Source of the DNA: Bacteroidota bacterium
GTDB taxonomy: Bacteria; Bacteroidota; Bacteroidia; Flavobacteriales; Flavobacteriaceae
Direction of reading: 5' to 3'
Assembly: GCA_023446155.1 (NCBI GenBank)
Contig: JAEXIT010000018.1
Span: 1 to 64,000, forward strand
DNA length: 64,000 nt
The notes under the pieces are model-generated. The model searched no databases and was not told where the DNA came from. It saw nothing but the letters and a program-made list of their open reading frames with translations. The position numbers and the translations under genes were made by a program. Shown piece after piece: positions 25,916-34,591 of the stretch (position 1 is the first letter of the stretch; every line of letters begins with the position of its first letter).

Positions 25916-27475
25916 ATGAAAGCGATAGGCTATATGCGTTTAAGTTCAAAGGATCAATCGAGATACTCCTTAGATGTGCAGGAAGCTGCCATAAATGCCT
26001 ATTGCGCTAAATATGGACTTGAACTCATCGCGCTTTTCAAAGACAATGGTCAGCGTAGCTCTACTTTTAGCCGGTTGGATTTTCAGGCACTCGAAATATT
26101 CATAAAACGGTATAAAGGATTGGTGCAATATATGGTCGTTATGGAGCACGATCGTTTTAGTAGAGATCTTTCCAAAGCTCTTTTAAAGATAAAGAAATTC
26201 GAGAGCCAATATGGAGTTAAAGTTGTTTCTGTGGACGAACCTCTTGATATTGATCCGACAGATCCAACGGTATTCATTAGCCGTGCATTCCGATATGCCA
26301 CCGCAAATGCAGAACTTTTAAATATCCGTGCCAGAACCATCCGGGGGATAAAGAGAGCACATCTGGAAGGACGTTTTGTGAATAAAGCACCTTATGGATA
26401 TAGTAATAGTAGAGATCTTCTTGGTAAAGGCATTCTTGTTGTAAATCATCAGGAAGCAGAAATCGTTCAACAAATTTTCCGGTACTACTTATCCGGTATA
26501 TCGCTGAGAGAAATCACAACTATGATGAATCGGGAAGGTTTTCCGCTTAAAGGTCACAATGCAGTGACGCGAATACTGGATAACGCTTTGTATGTAGGTC
26601 TGATGAAAGTGATCGATGAAGACGGAAAGGTAAAGTATGTAAAAGCCCTTCACGAGCGTATCGTAAGCGAAGCCGATTATTGGCTTGTGCAAGAAATCAG
26701 AAATCGTAAAAAGCCATCAAAATTAAAGCTGGATAAAGATTATCTTTTAAAAGGACTATTGAAATGTAGTTGTGGAAAATATATGACGGCAGGGTGGAGT
26801 AAAGGGAAGAGTAAGTACTATTTGTATTACAAGTGCATCAATCATGTGTCGGTTAATATTCCGGGGAAAAGAATTCACGAGCAGTTTAAATTGGTATTGG
26901 AACATCTAAAGCTAACAAAAGAGCAATTGATTCTCCTGAATAAGAAGGCAGCTATAAGAATCGATAAACTGTTGAAAGATGAAAAACAACAGATAAGAGG
27001 CAGGCAAAAAATGCTTCAGGAGTTGGATGCTAAAATGGAATCACTCGAAGAACATTTGATTGAAGGAACGCTTAACAAGATTACATTCAAGAAATGGTCT
27101 GAACAATATAATGCCGAACATAGCCGGATTAAAGATATTATTAAAGCTACTGAAGAATATATTGCCAATCAGTTACAGCTTATGAAAAAATATATGAGTG
27201 GTATACATACCGTTCAAGATATAATAGCGTGTCAAAACGATGAGCCACTAGTGAGGCAGATGATTTTAAAGTTTGTTTTCAGATATGGCTTGCAATATGA
27301 AGACGACCGACTAAGAACTTATAAAATCTGCCCGGCGCTTTCTCATAATTGTATGGAATTGACAAATAAAGAACTGTTGAAGATAGATGAGGTAGAGTCT
27401 GCAACGAAAGCGGACCAGGAACGCTTCTTAAATTTTATAACGGAGCAGTTAGTCCATTTATCTTCAGATTTTTAG
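25916..27475 (+). CDS. Large serine recombinase/integrase
   Basis: The protein has 519 residues. The resolvase-type catalytic domain starts with GYMRLSSKDQSRYSL, nucleophile S10, and contains EHDRFSRD. The recombinase domain follows (GRFVNKAPYGYSN; ILDNALYVGLMKV). A zinc-ribbon-like block comes next (LLKCSCGKYMTAGW ... YYKC; one cysteine of the usual C-x2-C is shifted to C-x-C). A coiled-coil segment follows at ~345-430. This is the domain order of large serine integrases that move genomic islands. It reads away from the defence operon toward two tRNA genes, at the right end of the accessory region. It is therefore the likely integrase of the island. I could not identify the two attachment half-sites. 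Confidence 0.9.
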   Translation: MKAIGYMRLSSKDQSRYSLDVQEAAINAYCAKYGLELIALFKDNGQRSSTFSRLDFQALEIFIKRYKGLVQYMVVMEHDRFSRDLSKALLKIKKFESQYGVKVVSVDEPLDIDPTDPTVFISRAFRYATANAELLNIRARTIRGIKRAHLEGRFVNKAPYGYSNSRDLLGKGILVVNHQEAEIVQQIFRYYLSGISLREITTMMNREGFPLKGHNAVTRILDNALYVGLMKVIDEDGKVKYVKALHERIVSEADYWLVQEIRNRKKPSKLKLDKDYLLKGLLKCSCGKYMTAGWSKGKSKYYLYYKCINHVSVNIPGKRIHEQFKLVLEHLKLTKEQLILLNKKAAIRIDKLLKDEKQQIRGRQKMLQELDAKMESLEEHLIEGTLNKITFKKWSEQYNAEHSRIKDIIKATEEYIANQLQLMKKYMSGIHTVQDIIACQNDEPLVRQMILKFVFRYGLQYEDDRLRTYKICPALSHNCMELTNKELLKIDEVESATKADQERFLNFITEQLVHLSSDF

Positions 27476-27485
27476 TGTAAATTCT

Positions 27486-27530
27486 GCATCATTAGCGAGG
27501 AGTTCAATTCCCGTCACAACAGAAATATTC
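27486..27530 (+). other. tRNA-3'-end-like fragment behind the recombinase
   Basis: GAGTTCAATTCCCGTCAC, starting about 27500, looks like a T-loop plus acceptor strand of a tRNA. No preceding tRNA body folds with it and the T-stem is imperfect. It could be an attachment-site remnant or chance similarity. Confidence 0.25.
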
Positions 27531-27727
27531 ATGTACAGAAATAGAAAGTTAAAAGTCATTAACCGCTTGATAGTCAGTCTTTTATGTTTTTGACGCCTGA
27601 ATGAGTTTTGAATACTGTAAAGTGCAGTAAATCAATGATTTATGCTTTGTGTGTAAAAATGATGATTTTTGGAGAGTTTTTTAGTTCTTTAATTTTTGAA
27701 CTCTATAACTGATTGATAATCAAATAA

Positions 27728-27752
27728 AAAACCCGCCTTTTGGGCGGGTTTG
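27728..27752. terminator. Bidirectional terminator between recombinase and tRNA genes
   Basis: The arms AAACCCGCC and GGCGGGTTT with a 5-nt loop have an A-run on the left, which reads as a T-run on the minus strand. It ends the leftward tRNA transcript and probably the recombinase transcript as well. Confidence 0.85.
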
Positions 27753-27794
27753 AACATTCCGTTCAATGCTTTTTTGTGAAGCATTTTCATTTCG

Positions 27795-27880
27795 TACTCA
27801 AGGCGGGACTTGAACCCGCACGAACATTACTGTTCACTGGATTTTAAGTCCAGCGTGTCTACCAATTCCACCACTCGAGC
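27795..27880 (-). tRNA. tRNA-Leu (anticodon UAA)
   Basis: The gene is 86 nt. Acceptor GCTCGAG pairs with CTTGAGT (two G-U pairs). The anticodon arm is CTGGA-CTTAAAA-TCCAG, with anticodon TAA. A long variable arm typical of class II tRNAs and the T-loop GGGTTCAAGTCCC are present. CCA is not encoded. It reads for UUA, the dominant leucine codon in this A+T-rich genome. Confidence 0.95.
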
Positions 27881-27896
27881 ATTAATAAGGTAGTTG

Positions 27897-27969
27897 AGCG
27901 AAAAACGGGGTTCGAACCCGCGACCTCAACCTTGGCAAGGTTGCGCTCTACCAACTGAGCTATTTTCGC
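27897..27969 (-). tRNA. tRNA-Gly (anticodon GCC)
   Basis: The gene is 73 nt. Acceptor GCGAAAA pairs with TTTTCGC. The anticodon arm is CAACC-TTGCCAA-GGTTG, with anticodon GCC, and the T-loop is GGGTTCGAACCCC. CCA is not encoded. It is the first gene of a two-tRNA transcript with tRNA-Leu 16 bp behind it. Confidence 0.95.
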
Positions 27970-28020
27970 ATTTTATTTTTTTTCTTAGAACGTCGCTATA
28001 CTTGTTCTGTATTGCGGATG

Positions 28021-28050
28021 CAAATTTAGTACATAAATCTAATTATACAA
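28021..28050 (-). promoter_or_regulatory. Promoter of the tRNA-Gly/tRNA-Leu unit
   Basis: On the minus strand a -33 TTG (28048-28050) is followed after 19 nt by TAAATTTG (28021-28028). This is a full match to the Bacteroidetes TTG-N19-TAnnTTTG promoter, ~50 bp before the tRNA-Gly 5' end. Confidence 0.7.
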
Positions 28051-28116
28051 GTCTTTTCCTGAAAAAAAATAAAATCTTTTTTTAATGTATTGATAACCTT
28101 TAGGTTAATTATGGAA

Positions 28117-30723
28117 TTATTTTTTAGTCAGCATACGTTTGATCTCATTAAGCTTCATCAACGCTTCCACCGGGGTTAAGGTGTTGATATCCGTATTGAG
28201 AATTTCGTCCTTGATTTCTTCCAATAACGGATCGTCCAGACTAAAAATACTCAACTGCATTTCGTCTTTATCCGACTTCACACCGGCTAAGGCTTCGCTC
28301 GAATGATCCTTCTCTAGCTTTTTAAGCAATTTCTGAGCCTTCTGAATCACCGTTTGTGGCATTCCGGCCATCTTGGCCACATGAATACCAAAACTGTGCG
28401 CACTGCCGCCTTTTACAAGCTTACGGATAAAAAGCACATTGTCTTTTAATTCCTTTACCGAAACGTTGAAATTCTGAATGCCTTCAAAAATAACTTCCAT
28501 CTCGTTTAACTCGTGATAATGCGTCGCGAATAGTGTTTTCGGTTTTGCTGGGTGTTCGTGAAGATATTCGGCAATTGCCCAGGCAATCGAAATACCATCA
28601 TACGTACTCGTTCCACGGCCAATCTCGTCCAATAATACCAAACTTCGGTTGGAAATATTGTTCAAAATGGATGCTGTTTCGTTCATTTCCACCATAAAAG
28701 TCGATTCGCCCATCGAAATGTTATCCGAAGCACCAACACGGGTAAAGATCTTATCTACAATGCCCATGCGAACACTTTCGGCCGGAACAAAACTTCCCAT
28801 TTGGGCTAACAATACGATCAGGGCAGTCTGACGTAAGATAGCCGACTTACCCGACATATTCGGACCGGTGATCATAATAATCTGTTGGGTTGCGTTATCC
28901 AAAAACACATCGTTGGCAATATACGGAACACCAATCGGAAGTTGCTTTTCAATAACCGGGTGACGACCGTTTTTGATTTCCAGTTCAAAGCTTTCGTCAA
29001 TGGTTGGTTGAATGTAATTGTTCTCGATCGCCAATTGCGAAAATGAAGTCAAACAGTCCAGTTGTGCGACCAGATTGGCGTTTACCTGTACGGCTTTGAT
29101 ATAGGTCGATACCCATAAGACCAATTGCTCGAACAATTCCAGTTCCAGTTTGTAAATCTTTTCCTCGGCACCTAGAATTTTGCTTTCGTATTCTTTTAGT
29201 TCTTCGGTGATATAACGCTCGGCATTGACCAAGGTTTGCTTACGGATCCATTCGGCGGGAACTTTGTCTTTATGCGTGTTGCGGACTTCAATATAGTATC
29301 CGAATACATTGTTAAACGATACCTTTAACGATGGAATACCGGTTTTTTCGCTTTCGCGGGTTTCCAACGCTTCCAGGTATTCTTTCCCGGAAAATGCAAT
29401 GCTGCGCAGTTCGTCCAGTTCTTCGTTAATTCCGGTGGCTATGGCGTTTCCTTTGTTAATCGCTACCGGAGCGTCGGGATTCAGGTTGGTTTTGATTTTC
29501 TCGCGCAATACATCACAGGAACGCAGTTTTTCTCCGATGTCTTTTACCGATGGATTGCTGCTTTCCTGAGCGATGGTTTTAATCGGAATAATGGCATCCA
29601 ACGAATTGCACAAATAAATCAACTCACGCGGACTTACTTTTCCGGTGGCGACTTTCGATATCAGACGTTCCAGATCGGAGATTTGTTTGATCTGATATTG
29701 TACTTTTTGTAATTCCTCCTGATTTTCTTTAAAATAAGCCACCACATTATGACGCTCTTTTACGCGATCGGCGTCTTTTAACGGAAGCGCGAGCCAACGT
29801 TTTAACAGACGGCTTCCCATAGGCGAAAGTGTTCTGTCGATTACGTCAAGTAAAGTCACGGCATTTGGATTCGTACTGTGGTACAATTCCAGATTGCGAA
29901 TCGTAAAACGATCCATCCAAACATAAGCGTCTTCGGCAATACGATGAATGGAGGTAATGTGTTGTATTTTATTGTGTTGTGTTTCAGATAGGTAATATAA
30001 AATCGCACCCGAGGCGATTAAACCTTCGGGAAGTTCCTCTACGCCAAATCCTTTTAGGGAATTGGACTGAAAATGATTGGTAAGCGTTTCAAAGGCATAA
30101 TCTTCCTTATAAATCCAGTCTTCCAAAAAGAAAGCATGAAAATGTTCGCCAAACGTTTCTTTAAACTGATTTTTATTGTTTTTAGGAACCAGAATCTCAC
30201 TCGGACTGAAATTTTGAAGCAGCTTGTCGATATATTCGGCGTTCCCTTGTGAGGTCAAAAATTCCCCGGTTGAGACATCTAAAAAAGAAACGCCCAGAAT
30301 TTTTTTACCAAAGTGTACCGAAGCCAAAAAGTTATTCGATTTGGAATGTAATACTTCATCGTTTAAAGCGACTCCGGGTGTAACCAATTCGGTCACGCCA
30401 CGTTTTACGATGGTTTTGGTCATCTTTGGATCTTCCAGCTGATCACAAATGGCCACGCGAAGTCCGGCTTTTACCAGTTTCGGCAAATAGGTGTTTAACG
30501 AATGGTGTGGAAATCCGGCCAAGGCGGTTTCCGAATCCGATCCGGCGCCGCGTTTGGTTAAGGTAATACCTAAAATTTGAGAGGCACGAACCGCATCGTC
30601 ACCAAAAGTTTCGTAAAAATCGCCCACGCGGAACAACAAACAGGCATCGGGATATTTTCGCTTGATCTCATTGTATTGCTTCATTAAAGGGGTTTCCTTC
30701 GGTGTTTTTTCTTTTGTTGACAA
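28117..30723 (-). CDS. mutS: DNA mismatch repair protein MutS
   Basis: The protein has 868 residues, full length for the family. It recognises base mismatches and small loops and recruits MutL. The mismatch-binding Phe-x-Glu motif lies in VGDFYETFGDDA near residue 35. The ATPase has Walker A GPNMSGKSAILRQ, ABC signature DNISMGESTFMVEM, Walker B LVLLDEIGRGTSTYDG and the H-loop ATHYHEL. The start codon is TTG, giving MSTKEKTPKETPLMKQYN, which matches the usual N-terminus of the family just before the mismatch-binding domain. A divergent gene for a SpoU methyltransferase begins 146 bp away. Confidence 0.97.
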   Translation of the reverse strand: MSTKEKTPKETPLMKQYNEIKRKYPDACLLFRVGDFYETFGDDAVRASQILGITLTKRGAGSDSETALAGFPHHSLNTYLPKLVKAGLRVAICDQLEDPKMTKTIVKRGVTELVTPGVALNDEVLHSKSNNFLASVHFGKKILGVSFLDVSTGEFLTSQGNAEYIDKLLQNFSPSEILVPKNNKNQFKETFGEHFHAFFLEDWIYKEDYAFETLTNHFQSNSLKGFGVEELPEGLIASGAILYYLSETQHNKIQHITSIHRIAEDAYVWMDRFTIRNLELYHSTNPNAVTLLDVIDRTLSPMGSRLLKRWLALPLKDADRVKERHNVVAYFKENQEELQKVQYQIKQISDLERLISKVATGKVSPRELIYLCNSLDAIIPIKTIAQESSNPSVKDIGEKLRSCDVLREKIKTNLNPDAPVAINKGNAIATGINEELDELRSIAFSGKEYLEALETRESEKTGIPSLKVSFNNVFGYYIEVRNTHKDKVPAEWIRKQTLVNAERYITEELKEYESKILGAEEKIYKLELELFEQLVLWVSTYIKAVQVNANLVAQLDCLTSFSQLAIENNYIQPTIDESFELEIKNGRHPVIEKQLPIGVPYIANDVFLDNATQQIIMITGPNMSGKSAILRQTALIVLLAQMGSFVPAESVRMGIVDKIFTRVGASDNISMGESTFMVEMNETASILNNISNRSLVLLDEIGRGTSTYDGISIAWAIAEYLHEHPAKPKTLFATHYHELNEMEVIFEGIQNFNVSVKELKDNVLFIRKLVKGGSAHSFGIHVAKMAGMPQTVIQKAQKLLKKLEKDHSSEALAGVKSDKDEMQLSIFSLDDPLLEEIKDEILNTDINTLTPVEALMKLNEIKRMLTKK

Positions 30724-30752
30724 GGCTTTTCGATTTTATGTTTTGTAAAAAG

Positions 30753-30760
30753 CGAAAGTA
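30753..30760 (-). promoter_or_regulatory. Candidate -7 box for mutS
   Basis: TACTTTCG on the minus strand, one mismatch from TAnnTTTG, lies 30 bp before the TTG start of mutS. No clear -33 box is seen. Confidence 0.4.
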
Positions 30761-30840
30761 AGGATTTTTTAGAAAAAGTAAAGGGGACAATCCGAACTTA
30801 ATGTTTGTTATAAAGCCGGTTTACTATCGGATTTTATGAT

Positions 30841-30848
30841 TAATTTTG
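30841..30848 (+). promoter_or_regulatory. -7 box that decides the start of the SpoU methyltransferase gene
   Basis: TAATTTTG matches TAnnTTTG and overlaps the upstream in-frame TTG at 30846. Transcription would start near 30855, which leaves the ATG at 30870 as the usable start. Confidence 0.55.
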
Positions 30849-30869
30849 CCGTTTAGTATTTGTAAAAAG

Positions 30870-31406
30870 ATGAGAAAACTAGCGAATAGCGAATTAGAAC
30901 GAAAAAATATATCCGAATTCAAACAGGCCGAAAAAACACCGATTATTATCGTATTGGACGATATCCGTAGTTTACACAATATCGGTTCGGTTTTTAGAAC
31001 GGCAGATGCTTTTCTGATCGAAAAGATTTACCTCTGCGGAATCACCGCCACGCCTCCTAATAAGGAAATTCACAAAACGGCTTTAGGGGCGACCGATACC
31101 GTTGCTTGGGAATATGCGAAAGATGTATTGGAAGTGATCGGAAATCTGAAAAAGGAAAAGGTGTCGGTTTTTGCCATCGAACAGGTGGAGCATTCGGTAT
31201 TGTTACAGGATTTTATTCCGGAAGCGGATACCAAATACGCATTGGTTTTTGGAAATGAGGTAAAAGGTGTCGCGCAACAGGCGATTGATGCGGCCGACGG
31301 AACGATCGAAATCCCGCAATTGGGAACCAAACATTCGCTGAATATTTCGGTTAGTGCCGGAATTGTGGTTTGGGATTTGTTCCGAAAAATGCAGTTCGGA
31401 GCTTAG
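30870..31406 (+). CDS. SpoU/TrmH-family RNA 2'-O-methyltransferase
   Basis: The protein has 178 residues from ATG 30870; the longer TTG-started frame runs into the predicted promoter. It is a minimal SPOUT methyltransferase without an extra substrate domain. Motif 1 is IIVLDDIRSLHNIGSVFRTA, motif 2 YALVFGNEVKGV, and motif 3 IPQLGTKHSLNISVSAGIVVW, which together form the trefoil knot that binds S-adenosylmethionine. The substrate is probably a tRNA or rRNA ribose, but the sequence does not tell which. Its stop codon overlaps the convergent folK-dNK gene by 4 bp. Confidence 0.9.
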   Translation: MRKLANSELERKNISEFKQAEKTPIIIVLDDIRSLHNIGSVFRTADAFLIEKIYLCGITATPPNKEIHKTALGATDTVAWEYAKDVLEVIGNLKKEKVSVFAIEQVEHSVLLQDFIPEADTKYALVFGNEVKGVAQQAIDAADGTIEIPQLGTKHSLNISVSAGIVVWDLFRKMQFGA

Positions 31407-32539
31407 GCTTTTATTTTTGCGGAAATCATTTCCAGGATTTGAAGGTAGTCTTCCTGATGCTCTACAAAGTCATAATCGGACACATCGATAATTAAAACGT
31501 TGAGGTTGCTTTGCGATTTGATATAATCCAGGTAACCTCTGTTTATTTTGTCCAGATATTCGGCCGGAATTTCCTGTTCGTACGAACGACCTCTTTTGCG
31601 AATGTTTTCCAACAAGCGCGGCGTGTTCTGATACAAATACACATACAATCCGGGTTTGGGCATTTCTTTGTAGATGATGTCAAACATCGTTTTATACAAT
31701 CGAAATTCATCTTCGCCTAAGGTTACTTTGGCAAAAATCAACGATTTAAAAATATGGTAGTCGGCGACAATAAAGTCTTTGAATAGGTCAAATTGCGCCA
31801 GGTCGTCGGACAATTGCAAATAGCGATCGGCCAAAAACGACATTTCCAACGGAAATGCATAGCGCGCCTGATCTTTGTAGAATTTAGGCAGAAACGGATT
31901 GTCGGCAAAACCTTCCAGAATTAATTTGGCATTAAAGTCTTCCGAAATCTTCGTGGCGAGGGTGGTTTTTCCGGCGCCAATATTTCCTTCAATCGCAATA
32001 TAATTGAAATGTTGTAACTCGAATTTTTCAATAGGCGAAACAAGTTTGTCTACTACGGTACAAGTGCTCTTGTCGGAGGTAGTTGCAATCAGCTCCGGGA
32101 CACTTTTCTTTAAAACCGGATGAATCCAATCCAGTCGGAGGTCGTTTAACGGTTGTAAAACAAATAGTCGGTGTTGCATTTGCGGATGCGGAACCTGTAA
32201 GTCGGGCGTGTCGATTAGCATTTCATCACAACTGATAATATCCAGATCGATGGTGCGCGCCTGATATCCTTCCTGTGAACTACGTACGCGTCCCAGTGTT
32301 TTTTCGATGGCGAGTAGCTTTTCCAGTACGGTTTCGACCGGTCGATGCGTGTGAAGTACCAGTGCGCAATTGTAAAAGGCATCACTTTCAAATCCCCATG
32401 ATGGCGTCTCGTAAAGTCGTGATAAACGGATAACGGTGCCTATGTTTTTATGAATCAGGGTAATGGCGTTTTGAATGTTTTCAATACGGTTTCCCTGGTT
32501 GCTTCCTAATGATATTACTACTTGATTCTGACTGCGCAT
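31403..32539 (-). CDS. folK: Fusion of HPPK (FolK) and deoxynucleoside kinase
   Basis: The protein has 378 residues and two domains. Residues 1-~160 are 2-amino-4-hydroxy-6-hydroxymethyldihydropteridine pyrophosphokinase of folate synthesis (SLGSNQGNR; Y-QARTIDLDII with the metal-binding DxD; VPHPQMQHRLFVLQPL). Residues ~178-378 are a deoxynucleoside kinase of the dCK/dGK type: P-loop IEGNIGAGKTTLA, then FLADRYLQ, and the lid-like ENIRKRGRSYEQ. The fusion joins folate synthesis to deoxynucleoside salvage, both feeding DNA precursors. I know it as recurrent in Flavobacteriia. It is transcribed toward the SpoU gene and ends inside its stop region. Confidence 0.92.
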   Translation of the reverse strand: MRSQNQVVISLGSNQGNRIENIQNAITLIHKNIGTVIRLSRLYETPSWGFESDAFYNCALVLHTHRPVETVLEKLLAIEKTLGRVRSSQEGYQARTIDLDIISCDEMLIDTPDLQVPHPQMQHRLFVLQPLNDLRLDWIHPVLKKSVPELIATTSDKSTCTVVDKLVSPIEKFELQHFNYIAIEGNIGAGKTTLATKISEDFNAKLILEGFADNPFLPKFYKDQARYAFPLEMSFLADRYLQLSDDLAQFDLFKDFIVADYHIFKSLIFAKVTLGEDEFRLYKTMFDIIYKEMPKPGLYVYLYQNTPRLLENIRKRGRSYEQEIPAEYLDKINRGYLDYIKSQSNLNVLIIDVSDYDFVEHQEDYLQILEMISAKIKA

Positions 32540-32653
32540 ATGGCAAAATAACTAAAAGAATTTTAGAATTGAAGTATATTTATTCGAACTGTTGATAAAT
32601 TGTTTTGTAACAATTATGGAAAAACACCTACTTATTAGGAAAAAGAAAAAGAA

Positions 32654-34423
32654 ATGAAATTTATAGGAAACGTACTGGCCACGATAGTGGGGATATTTGT
32701 GTTTTTTATGGTATTGTTTTTCGGAATTGCGCTGATCAGTGCACTTTTTGGAGGCGATAGCGACAAAGTAAAAATAAAAGACAATTCGGTTATCGAACTT
32801 GACTTGTCGCAAGTGGAACAGGATTATGGCGGGAAATTCAATTTTGCCGAATTTAATTATTTTAAAGCCAGACATAACGGTGTGGTGGATGTGCTAAATG
32901 CCATTGATGCCGCGAAGAGTGATGATAAGATCAAAGGGATTTCCATTGTAAACAACGCGGCAATGATTGGTATTGCACAGCGTAAAGCGGTTCGTGATAA
33001 ACTGGAAGATTTTAAAAAATCAGGGAAATTTGTGGTGGCCTACGCCAATGCCTACACACAAGGGGAGTATTATCTGGATTCTGTTGCCGATACCTTATAT
33101 GTGAATCCGGTAGGGGAATTGGACTTTAAAGGACTTTCTACAGAAATCTTATTCTTTAAAGATTTCCAGGAGAAAACCGGGGTGAAAATGGAAGTGATTC
33201 GTCACGGAAAATATAAAAGTGCCGTGGAGCCGTTTTTGGAAAACGAAATGAGTCCGGCCAACCGTGAACAAATGACGGTTTTGCTAAACTCGATCTGGTC
33301 TACGGTAGTGGATGATATTTCCAAAAGCCGTAAAATTCCGGTGGATAGTTTGAATGCTATTGCGGATAATCTGGGTGCGAGAACGCCGGAGTTGGCAAAA
33401 GCTAAAAAATTAATCGACAAGATTGGTTATGAAGATGAGTACCACAATGGAATCCGTCGTGCTTTAAAAGTAGAAAAAGACGAAGAGTATAATAAGATAA
33501 GTATTCTGGATTATGCCCGTGATGTAGCGAATACAAACGATAGCTATGAGGCAAAAGATCGAATCGCAATTATCTATGCGCAAGGAGAGATTCTTTCCGG
33601 AGAAGGCGATGTAAGCTATATCGGTGAAGGTTCTATGCGTCGTTCGTTAGAAGATGCGCGTAACGACGATAATGTAAAAGCGGTCGTTTTACGAATCGAT
33701 AGTCCGGGAGGAAGTGCGCTGACTTCGGAGTTAATCTGGAGAGAAATCGAACTGACGAAAAAGAAAAAACCAGTAGTGGTTTCTATGGGGAATCTGGCGG
33801 CTTCGGGTGGTTATTATATCGCTTGTAATGCCAATACCATTTTTGCCGAACCGAATACGATCACCGGATCAATTGGAGTTTTTGGAACCTTACCTAACTT
33901 TAGCCCGTTGGCTAAAAAAATCGGAATCAATGCCGAGCAGGTGAAAACACATCAAAATGCATCCGGTTATAGCGTTTTCGAACCGTTGGACGAGAATTAT
34001 AAAAATGTGGTATTGGAAGGTGTGGAGCATATCTATAATACCTTTGTAAGTCGTGTGGCTGCCGGAAGAAAAATGACGTTTGCGCAGGTGGATAGTATCG
34101 CCCAGGGGCGTGTTTGGGCTGGAAAAGACGCCGTTAAAATCGGATTGGTAGATAAAATGGGTGGATTGGATCAGGCAATTAAACATGCGGCATCATTGGC
34201 AAAAATAAAAGAGTATAAAACGGAAGATTATCCGGAATACAACAAAACGGTGCAGGATATGCTTCGCGGTTTAACCGGTGGTGTATCGATGTTTCAAAGT
34301 CGTGAAGAGTTGATCAAAGAGCAAATCGGGGAAGAAGGCTATCAGGTAATCGAGCAAATCCGAAGAGCGAAACAACAACGTGGTATTCAGGCGTTGATGC
34401 CTTTTGAATTGGTGATCCGATAA
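32654..34423 (+). CDS. sppA: Signal peptide peptidase SppA, 67-kDa type
   Basis: The protein has 589 residues and is a membrane-anchored serine protease that digests cleaved signal peptides. A single N-terminal membrane helix (VLATIVGIFVFFMVLFFGIA) precedes two tandem protease-fold halves, as in the long E. coli-type enzyme. The catalytic dyad is visible: the general base lysine in the first half, K188 in HGKYKSAVEPF, and the nucleophile serine in the second half, S384 in GNLAASGGYYIA. ITGSIGVFG follows in the second half, as in the family. It is a single gene, ended by two hairpins. Confidence 0.95.
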   Translation: MKFIGNVLATIVGIFVFFMVLFFGIALISALFGGDSDKVKIKDNSVIELDLSQVEQDYGGKFNFAEFNYFKARHNGVVDVLNAIDAAKSDDKIKGISIVNNAAMIGIAQRKAVRDKLEDFKKSGKFVVAYANAYTQGEYYLDSVADTLYVNPVGELDFKGLSTEILFFKDFQEKTGVKMEVIRHGKYKSAVEPFLENEMSPANREQMTVLLNSIWSTVVDDISKSRKIPVDSLNAIADNLGARTPELAKAKKLIDKIGYEDEYHNGIRRALKVEKDEEYNKISILDYARDVANTNDSYEAKDRIAIIYAQGEILSGEGDVSYIGEGSMRRSLEDARNDDNVKAVVLRIDSPGGSALTSELIWREIELTKKKKPVVVSMGNLAASGGYYIACNANTIFAEPNTITGSIGVFGTLPNFSPLAKKIGINAEQVKTHQNASGYSVFEPLDENYKNVVLEGVEHIYNTFVSRVAAGRKMTFAQVDSIAQGRVWAGKDAVKIGLVDKMGGLDQAIKHAASLAKIKEYKTEDYPEYNKTVQDMLRGLTGGVSMFQSREELIKEQIGEEGYQVIEQIRRAKQQRGIQALMPFELVIR

Positions 34424-34488
34424 GTTCCCGTATTGTAGAGAAATGCTACAAGTACCGGGGGAAAGTTTTCGATCAACAAAATAAATAC

Positions 34489-34508
34489 AGCCTTTTAAAG
34501 GCTTTTTA
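34489..34508 (+). terminator. First terminator after sppA
   Basis: The short arms AGCCTT and AAGGCT are followed by five T. It acts with the longer hairpin just downstream. Confidence 0.5.
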
Positions 34509-34512
34509 CAAC

Positions 34513-34559
34513 AAACCAACTTATTTTCTGTTATCAGTAAATAAGTTGGTTTAATTTTT
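34513..34559 (+). terminator. Second terminator after sppA
   Basis: Perfect 14-bp arms, AAACCAACTTATTT and AAATAAGTTGGTTT, enclose a 12-nt loop and are followed by TTTTT. The T-rich tail also contains a poor TAnnTTTG-like sequence that might serve the next gene. Confidence 0.75.
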
Positions 34560-34591
34560 GTAGTAAATTCGTAAGATAAATATTTCGAGTT

